64,000 nucleotides of DNA from NCBI RefSeq assembly GCF_036324505.1, contig NC_086354.1:20336707-20400706 (forward strand), given 5' to 3'. This stretch comes from Eleginops maclovinus. Its lineage: Eukaryota; Chordata; Actinopteri; Perciformes; Eleginopidae. The notes beneath the pieces were generated by a model, which worked only from the letters and a program-made list of their open reading frames with translations, was not told where the DNA came from and did no database searches. Positions 55,776 through 64,000 of the stretch are shown here, piece after piece. Within the stretch, counting starts at the first letter, position 1. Every line of letters starts with the position of its first letter. Both the position numbers and the translations under genes were made by a program.

Positions 55776-57289
55776 TACCGAAACGTGTCACCCTTGGACC
55801 CATTGATTGAGTATTGATGTGTTTGTAACAGTCGGTGTTGAAACCGATTTTTTTCCGTTTTGAGCAATACCTGCTGAATTCACAATAACCAGGTATGACC
55901 CACTTGTAATCCCATGGATTCCTATTATGTTCATTTGCAACTGATGATTTAAAGAGCAATTATATTGGACACTGTTCTTTAAATTAGTTGATTGTATTCA
56001 TTTTAACAACAAATAAGCTCAAATGTATGGTCTCAAAGAACAACCTAAGCTGTAAAATCATAAACAGTGTTCATGTCCTCGGGCACTGAAATAACCTGAT
56101 GTGCAACATGTGGTTATTATAATCTATAAACTCAGACATTGGTTTTAAAATGCATAGTGATATTAACGGAAGGGGGTTGAATTTGGAAATTGCAGTCCAT
56201 CTATTATTCATTAAACGAAATGCTGGAAACGTGTAATTGTTCTGTTTAAAGAAGCACCCTTGGGGTAATTAAGACAGGATTTTTACAGCTATAGGTAATT
56301 ATGTTTGAGGCACGCAGGCTCCAGAGCTCCGCCTGCTGTGTACGTGCGTGTGTGCCCGAGAGGATCAAAGAGCTGAACACGGTTAGAGCTCTCACTCTGT
56401 TTCTGTTGCTGGGTAAGATATGAACAATGCAAATATCAGAGTCAGAGGTTTGCACATGGAAGGAATTTGTCTTGGTGATTTAATGCATAAAGATAAGCAC
56501 AAAACTAAGAGATCTAATGTAAAATAACGATAGAAAATGTGAACTGATGCTTTGATATAAATGCTTTTTATATCGGAAGAGCTCTACAGGATTCAGCAGG
56601 AATGTACTTTACTGAAAGATGTGCACAAGTCCGTGGGTTAAAGAGATAATGGTACATGTGAGATAGTAAAGATGTGGATCAAGAACAAGGTCAGAACAAA
56701 ATTATTATCAGTCCCTCTTTATTTAATTTGCCAAACCTTATTCCGAAAACTGTTGAAAGGGGAGTAAATTAGGACTCACTGTATTTTTGGTGATCATTTA
56801 AGCACATTAAGGGTAGGTGCATCAAAAATTAAACCACCAAAAGAACGAGTGCTAATATATTTAAATAGTAAGTAGGCCTACCATGCATTTATTATTTGTT
56901 ACAAGACAACCACTAACAAATATTTGAATTACATTTAATTCAATTTAAGAAAAACTTAGATAGGATATTAGCTTCATGAATTTGAAATGTTTATACTGAT
57001 ATTGAAAAGTTTGTTGTATGCTATTACAATTACACTTGTAATGTCTGAAAGTCTTTATTAAGGGCTAAATCAAATTGCGCAATCGTAAAAAACCCATGAA
57101 TCACGCGTTATTCTTCACTCTTGCATAATTCACATTTGCTGTCAACGTCTGAAGTACAATGTTTTAATTGATCTGTGATTTATTTCATAGGTTATATTTA
57201 GATGTAAAACATTTGTGAGAAAAATAGTAATATTTAGTTTGATGCAGAATCTAGAAAGGAAGCAGCCTGTGAGTAAGTCATCTTTTCGT
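55776..57289. other. Short intergenic region between epb41l3 and the zbtb14-like gene
   Basis: About 1.5 kb of AT-rich DNA. Nothing recognised. Confidence 0.5.
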
Positions 57290-57750
57290 GTATAGACGAT
57301 CTCTGTGGAGTTCCCGCTCCGGTGCAGCAGGTGGCGGCAGAGCGACGCGGCGCTTCCTGTGCAGCGCCTACAGTCACAACAAGAGGAGGAAGAGGAAAAA
57401 CGACAGCTTTGGATCGTCGTCGACTGCCTTGCGTGACAACACAGGGATCGCATTCAGGGCTTTCGGGTATTAACATTTCCTATATTCTTCTTTGTGGATT
57501 TGGACGGCTCAGGGAAACCACACGGCGCGTTTTTGTTCCGCCGTTTTGTTCGCCTGTGTTCGCTGCCGCCCGTGTTCTCCGCTTGTTTGCGAACTGCTTT
57601 TAAAGAAACATGCCAATGGAGGCTTGCTGACCAAAATGGCTGGGCGCAGTGAAATGTGAAATATTCTTGCTAAGGTTATCCTTTCTGCACGACACGCGAC
57701 TGTCACGCGAACTGAGCGGCTAAAACGCATTACTGAAGTTAAGCAAAGAG
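57290..57750 (+). promoter_or_regulatory. zbtb14: CpG-rich promoter region of the zbtb14-like gene
   Basis: CpG-dense against an AT-rich background, without a clear TATA box, with an ETS-type CGCTTCCTG near 57350 and a CCAAT core near 57611. It lies 0.4-0.8 kb upstream of the coding exon, which opens with a splice acceptor, so a non-coding first exon probably starts here. The donor cannot be chosen among several candidates. Confidence 0.55.
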
Positions 57751-58091
57751 GGTCTGTTTGTGTCTGTTGCCGTTTATATGTTTTATTAGCGAAACTGCGG
57801 CTTTTACTGCTATCGGGCCTGCCGTGTTTTTTCCAAATATTTTCTGCATGATTGATTTAGCTACTTTTGCTGGCTCCCTGCTTTTTTAAACATTTGTTAA
57901 AACAAAAATGCATAATAGTTTTCAAGTTGCTCTTCGAATTGAGTGTAAATGTTTGCTTATGTAGCCAACTTGCATGTATTATCGTAAGAAGCATGCAAAC
58001 AGAGCTCCACCCCTCAGTTGTGCACGGTGTTTGCCTGCCGCTTCATCGTGCAAGGCAAAGTATTTGACTTTATCCTGTTTTTCTTCCACAG

Positions 58092-58114
58092 GTTGCTCCA
58101 GTTTTAAGTGCAAC
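58092..58114 (+). other. zbtb14: 5' untranslated part of the zbtb14-like coding exon
   Basis: A good acceptor (TTTTTCTTCCACAG) ends at 58091. The 23 bases up to the ATG are leader. An in-frame upstream ATG at 57974 lies in the presumed intron and is not used in this model. Confidence 0.65.
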
Positions 58115-59281
58115 ATGTCTGATTTACTGAGATATATCGACTATGACCACAAAGCCACCTTCCTGAAGATGCTCAACCAGCAGAGGATGGAAGGTGAGCA
58201 CTGTGATGTGGTGGTGGTGGTGGAAAACATAGAGTTCAGGGCTCACCGCTGTGTCTTGGCAGCCTGCAGCAACTACTTCAAAAAGCTCTTTAAGAAGCAG
58301 AGCGACGAGGACAACTCCATCGTGGAGCTAGACTTCATCCGCTCTGATATCTTTGAGGAGGTGCTCAATTACATGTACACAGCCAGGCTGGCAGTGAGGA
58401 AGAAGGACATCAACATGATGATGTCATCCGGCCAGATCCTGGGCATCAACTTCCTGGATAACCTGTGCACCCAGAAACGTGAGCTGACCAACATGAAGAC
58501 CCGGGAGAACCAGGCTCCTGGGGACCATGGGATGCGAGCCCAGGACGCCATCCTGAAGGAGCTGGCTATGGAGGAGGTGAGGAAGAACAGCTTCTACGAT
58601 CAGGGGATGGATGGGATGAGCGCCGGGGGCTCGCACGTGTCTCAGCCACACAACTACAACACCAACATGAGCAAAGATCCTCACAGCCACGGCTGGGGCT
58701 CTGGTTCCTCCAGCGACATGAAGCTGGAGTACCTGCTGTACGGCCACCGCGACCACGGCACATGCCAGACCTCGGGTGCAAAGCCCATCGACCACAACGC
58801 CAAAAAGGAGAGACTTCTGACCGCCAACCGGCCCTACGCCTGCGAGCACTGCCCCAAAGCCTTCACTACCGCCGCCCACCTCAAGGAGCACCTGAAGATC
58901 CACTCCGGCTTCAAGCCTCACCGCTGCGTGGTGTGCGGCAAGGCCTTCATCAGGGGCCCCGACCTCAAGAGGCACGAGAGGGTCCACAGCAACGAGAGGC
59001 CCTTTGCGTGCCAAATGTGCGAAAAGGCCTTCAAGCACAAGTCTCACCTGAAAGACCACGAAAGGCAGCACCGGGGCGAGCGGCCGTTCAACTGCGGTTC
59101 CTGTGAAAAGGCCTTCATCAAAGCGTCTGATCTGAAGCGCCACTGGAACACGATGCACAGCGGAAACCCCCGCAGACAGATGTCCCTGTCCCCCGCCACA
59201 TCAGGCCAGGCAGAGGCCACCGACCAGAGAGACTGGAAACTGGAGACCGGGCCACACTCGCACAACTCAGGGGACTGTTGA
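58115..59281 (+). CDS. zbtb14: ZBTB14-like BTB/C2H2 zinc-finger transcription factor
   Basis: 388 residues in one coding exon. The BTB/POZ domain covers about 12-125 (FLKMLNQQRMEGEHCDVVVV, FRAHRCVLAACSNYFKKLFK, DIFEEVLNYMYTARLAVRKK). A shared block, AQDAILKELAMEEVRK (142-157), marks it as ZBTB14 kin. Intact C2H2 fingers: C243-C246-H259-H263, C271-C274-H287-H291, C299-C302-H315-H319, and C327-C330-H343-H348. Human ZBTB14 (ZF5), as recalled, has five fingers and 449 residues; here the first is reduced to CQTSGAKPIDHNAKKERLLT with the second Cys and both His gone, and the acidic linker is short. The expected role is nuclear DNA binding at GC-rich promoters and repression through BTB dimers (family knowledge). 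The start MSDLLRYIDYDHK aligns with human MSETIKYNDDDHK. Confidence 0.9.
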   Translation: MSDLLRYIDYDHKATFLKMLNQQRMEGEHCDVVVVVENIEFRAHRCVLAACSNYFKKLFKKQSDEDNSIVELDFIRSDIFEEVLNYMYTARLAVRKKDINMMMSSGQILGINFLDNLCTQKRELTNMKTRENQAPGDHGMRAQDAILKELAMEEVRKNSFYDQGMDGMSAGGSHVSQPHNYNTNMSKDPHSHGWGSGSSSDMKLEYLLYGHRDHGTCQTSGAKPIDHNAKKERLLTANRPYACEHCPKAFTTAAHLKEHLKIHSGFKPHRCVVCGKAFIRGPDLKRHERVHSNERPFACQMCEKAFKHKSHLKDHERQHRGERPFNCGSCEKAFIKASDLKRHWNTMHSGNPRRQMSLSPATSGQAEATDQRDWKLETGPHSHNSGDC

Positions 59282-60065
59282 GCCTGAAAACACCAAACAC
59301 ACTCATACTGACATACAGATGCACATACACCCTTAGAAACATGTACACACACTGACAAAACCACAACCTTGTGACAGGCTGAGGGCCTGCCGTCACATGG
59401 ACAATGACCGGAGTGAGTAACTTGAGATCATAGCATGTTCATAAGACTGTGGGGCGGTATTATTATTATTATTCAAAAGAGTTATGTCTAAAACAATGTT
59501 TTGTTTCCACCTGTAAAATCTTGTAAATGTTTAGTTCACTCTACTATACATATATTTTTCACAAAGCATTGTTGCTATCTATACTTTGGGGGGGGGGGGG
59601 ATCCTCATAACATTGTTCTCTTTTACTTTTAATGGGATATGTAACATTTAAATGTTTGTTTAACTGGATTTTATAGAGAGAAAATAATGCGGGGTGGGGG
59701 GGGGAGTTTATTCTGCATAACATTTGTTGCATTGAGTATATTCATGTGGATGTTTTAATGGATGTGTTTAGTTGTATTGATTGATATTACACTGTAAGAG
59801 TAAGAGTCACCATTTTGCATTTGATGCAGATGATACCAAAGTCTTGGGCACTCTGAGGATCGTCTTTAAAGGCTGTCCTGCCCAAGCTACCGGCCAACTA
59901 GATTTACTGTTATACAGTATAACTGTCATCCAGCTATCAACAGTTAATGATAGATGTCTGTATATACTGTAGCTTAGTTTGTTGCACAATTAGAGTACAC
60001 AATATTGAATTATGCACATATAACATTGTCCTACTCCTACACAATAAACACCATTTGCTGTGTTT
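59282..60065 (+). other. zbtb14: 3' untranslated region of the zbtb14-like gene
   Basis: AT-rich with G-runs at about 59588-59600 and 59694-59704. A canonical AATAAA at 60043-60048 is followed by a TG/T-rich stretch, giving a likely end near 60065. Confidence 0.6.
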
Positions 60066-62040
60066 TATTGTTCTTGCAAAGTTTGGTTTTTGTTGAAGGG
60101 AGCTCATTCAACCATGGTATCTTTGCCACACCCTAAACAACCTGTGACCACCGGAAAACGTAACCTTCCTAAACCTTTTCCATTAAGACTAAAATGAAGA
60201 ACAATACAAGAGGAGCAAAAAGTGCCTCTGTTAATGGTTGGCTCTAAAAGGTGTTCAAAGATATCAATGTCTCCTGCAGTCGCCACATTTGGTTAGATTG
60301 GTCAAAGGGTGTTTGGTTTGTTGTGGTTGAAGTGGAAGGTTTGCAACTTAATTTCCCACCTTAAGATATAATTCAAAGTTCAGTTGGGTAAGACTTTACC
60401 AATAGTGTCAATGCCTACTGGATTTAAAAGATGTGAAATTAAAGTTCCATACTGACCTTTAAGCGGTCAAAACAGTAGCCCAGAGGGGTGTACAGGAGTG
60501 TTCAGCAACAGACGGTTTGTACGTGTTTGAAAAAGTGAAATAGGGACGTTATTAGAGACATGCTGCACACAGTAAGGGCATAACAAAAATAACAATAGTA
60601 ACATCATATAAAAACCCGGGCTGGTTTATGATAAATTCCATTATTGATCTCAGTTGAATGTTTGGTGTTTAGATTTTCCACCACAGTGTCCAAAACTTAC
60701 ATCGTCATCTGTTTGGTTTTGCTTAATCAAATCAAAAAGGTGTTAATTTGACAAAGGACGTTTATCAAAATAGTTTCAAATCAATGTGTTATCCATTTGA
60801 CCAAGTGTTGCACCTCTAATAACAGATTTATAGAATTAAAGTTGTACATTGATGACTGATTTGTTGCCTTTCTTTGTGTTATGGGATGGTACACTACATC
60901 TCTAAAAGGTTAGGACTTTTATTTGACAAAACCATCAATTTCAAGTCTTTGATTTTGTGTATTTTCCAGCTTTAAATCATAAGTGTTATAGTGAAAATGA
61001 TAGCAGCAGCTCCGCTTGGAATAGTGAATCTTTTCTTCCGCTCTTCCTCTCCGGTGCGTTAGTTCCTCAGGCTTTGGTTTGTTTATTAGCATGGACTGTG
61101 CAAACAGTCACATCTGCTGCACACCACGCACTAAACCCAGAAGTCCACATCACCTTTGGGTTTATTCAGCTCTGTTTAAGCGCTTTAGTGCGACTCCATC
61201 TTGAAACTAACCTCTCGGTGACCCCAGCGTTTCATGAGGGTGCAAACACTTTGCACGTGAGTTACAGCCAGCAGACACACACACCCAACATGGCTTTGTT
61301 AATTCTGTCAAAATAAAACTTCATACTCTGCATGCGACACTAGATGGTGCCCTGTTCATAGTGATTGACCTGTTGCTGCCCAATTTGACCTGCTGATGTT
61401 GACCGGCCAGGGCTAGAAGGATACTGCTCACACTGGCGGCTCGGTAGGGTAAGAGTAACCTGGGTTTATTAAAAGAAGCCTGCGTCACTGAAAAAAGCAC
61501 ATATGGTGGCTCTGTGAAATGCATGCGCTCTCACACCTCAGTGTTTTCCATATATTTACATACGTCTGACTCCTGTGGTTGTAGCGGGGCCAGTGAAGAA
61601 TTGGGGCTTCTCAGGCTCCTCTCTGTTTGCATTGACAGACGGGGATACTCGTCCCTATTTATGAGAGTTTGACCACACAGTCTGCGGGGACAGCGTCCTC
61701 AGAGGAGGCCCCGTGTGCTGCATGTATGTAAGATTGATCTATTCTTAACTGTCAACAGAGGAAGGGTTTGATCGCCTGTAATTTGGGGTGAAACACTTTT
61801 GTGCAAAAGTGATGTCAGTGTCTGATGGAGAAGGAGGGCCTTGCCTGGCTGATGTCAGTAGATGCCTGAGATCTGTTCTCTGCATTTGCTGGCCCTGCTG
61901 TGTGTGAGAGTGCATTAAAGCCAGTGAATGATGCAGGATACGGTTTTTTATCTCTTTGTTAGACTGATTGGGAATGGGTGTGTGTGCAAGGGTGTCGTGA
62001 CTCCCTGTGTGTGTACACTGTATTTGTAGAGAGGTTTGAC
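60066..62040. other. Gene-free downstream region
   Basis: No exon-like structure or recognisable protein. A 119-codon open frame at 60957-61316 has no protein-like features that I can identify. Confidence 0.45.
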
Positions 62041-62608
62041 GTGCTATGTGTGCTTGAATTATATTAGTGTGTGCGTGCATGCCAAGGGATTTGAGTGAGT
62101 GAGGCTTATTGTGTGTTTGCAAGTGTGTGCTGGAGCATGTGGCTAAGAGCATTTATATGTGTATGCACGCATGTGTGCGTGTGTATGCATGTGCAATGAC
62201 TGCGGGGGTAGGTATGGTGGAGAGAGTGAGAGTGTGCATTCATGCATGTGTGTGTGCCAGGCGTCCGAGAGTGTTTATATATGTGTGTACTATATGCATC
62301 TATAATGAGTTCTGTGTGTGTGCACACACTCCCTGAGTGAGTGACAGGCAGCGAGGGAGAGTATTCATGCATGAGCCTCTTTGCATGTACTCATCCGTGC
62401 CTGTGCGTGAGGATTGTGAATCAGTTTGGAGGAGGGGTGGGGTGTGTGTGTGTGTGTGTAAAAGTCTGTATTTGTTTTGATGTATGCAGTAGCTTGCACG
62501 CACGCTTGTGCATGCAAATGCACACATCATCACTATTTAGAGAATTTACGTGTCAGCAGGCTGAGTTCTATAATGCAGGTAGTCACATGAATTAATTTCT
62601 GTATTTGA

Positions 62609-62610
<2 letters not shown>
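62041..62610. repeat. Degenerate TG-rich region
   Basis: Dense in TGTGTG, GTGTGC and TGCATG words on the + strand, as if an older dinucleotide array had been eroded. It leads into two clean (TG)n arrays. Confidence 0.7.

Positions 62611-62671
<61 letters not shown>
62611..62671. repeat. (GT)n microsatellite, about 30 units
   Basis: Uninterrupted GT dinucleotides, directly visible. Confidence 0.97.
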
Positions 62672-62672
<1 letters not shown>

Positions 62673-62764
62673 TATACATTACCGTTGTGGGGGCAGTGCA
62701 TTCAAACTCATGTCTGCATAACTTTCTGTGGCTTTTTGCGTGTGTTTATTCCCTCTTCAGCTTC

Positions 62765-63700
<936 letters not shown>

Positions 63701-64000
63701 TCCTCACCCTTTTTCCATCGTCCCCCTTTTCTAATCTTTTATCTCTCTGGTACCTTCTACTTTTCCCACCTGCCCTGGTTTCCTCTTCATCCTTCCCTTG
63801 TTCTTCATCTCTCCTTTCCTTTCCCCCTTGTCCCTTTTTCCTTCCCTTTCCTTCTCCAATCTTTTCTTTCCACTTTCCTTTGCTTTCCTCATAATCATTT
63901 TCTCCACTTCCTTATTTCCCCCTTTCCCAACCATCCCCCACTATGTTTTCCTCTCCCCATCATCCCTATTCTCCTCTCCTCTCTCCTTACTCCTTCCTCT
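63701..64000. repeat. Polypyrimidine (C/T-rich) tract running to the window edge
   Basis: Almost entirely C and T on the + strand for 300 bases, made of CCTTTCCC, TTCTCC and CCTCTC words without a fixed period. It continues past the window end. Confidence 0.85.

Noticed and set aside
57974..58114. Upstream in-frame ATG extending the zbtb14-like protein by 47 residues
   Set aside because: The extension crosses a strong splice acceptor at 58091 and is not like the family; the start at 58115 aligns with ZBTB14.
58424..59158. 244-codon minus-strand frame
   Set aside because: Antisense shadow of the zbtb14-like zinc-finger exon; GC-rich coding DNA often opens the opposite frame.
60957..61316. 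119-codon frame downstream of the zbtb14-like gene
   Set aside because: Composition and lack of recognisable motifs or splice context fit a chance frame.

Overview
The window is vertebrate nuclear DNA, most probably from a ray-finned (percomorph-type) teleost. The reasons are split genes with GT/AG introns, long (GT)n arrays, tRNA-derived SINEs and other dispersed repeats of a kind familiar from fish genomes, and three genes recognisable as vertebrate families. There is no bacterial-style operon, CRISPR array, rRNA or functional tRNA gene.

Layout, all genes on the + strand: (1) a tmem200c-like gene with its whole coding region in one exon (2995-4533); (2) epb41l3 (protein 4.1B/DAL-1), from a candidate GC-box promoter near 6.9 kb to about 55.7 kb, with coding exons from 23820 to 52271; (3) a zbtb14-like BTB/zinc-finger gene (promoter about 57.3 kb, coding exon 58115-59281). 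From about 60.1 kb to the end I see no gene, only TG-rich and pyrimidine-rich simple sequence. As I recall the human map, TMEM200C, EPB41L3 and ZBTB14 lie in this order and orientation at 18p11.31, so this looks like a conserved block compressed to about 57 kb.

I placed 24 coding exons of epb41l3 by splice sites, reading frame and remembered similarity to human EPB41L3. The FERM and FERM-adjacent exons (27544-39928) and the C-terminal-domain exons (50725-52271) are strongly conserved. Between them lie a conserved hydrophobic exon, a spectrin-actin-binding-like exon, a possible 66-bp cassette exon, and two large acidic exons. One of these carries an in-frame array of 33-bp (11-residue) repeats. 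The other (49225-50234) is 1010 bp long: its coding signal changes frame by one base near 49752-49767 although both ends are phase 0. That points to a one-base indel, or to use of an internal donor at 49629.

Functionally, 4.1B links membrane proteins to spectrin-actin, TMEM200 proteins are two-pass membrane proteins of unknown role, and ZBTB14 is a nuclear repressor. Their adjacency looks like inherited synteny, not a pathway. I found no wholly new system. The best leads are the frameshifted large exon with its RVxF-type motif, the 11-residue array, the eroded first zinc finger of the zbtb14-like protein, and the missing C-terminal tail of the tmem200c-like protein.
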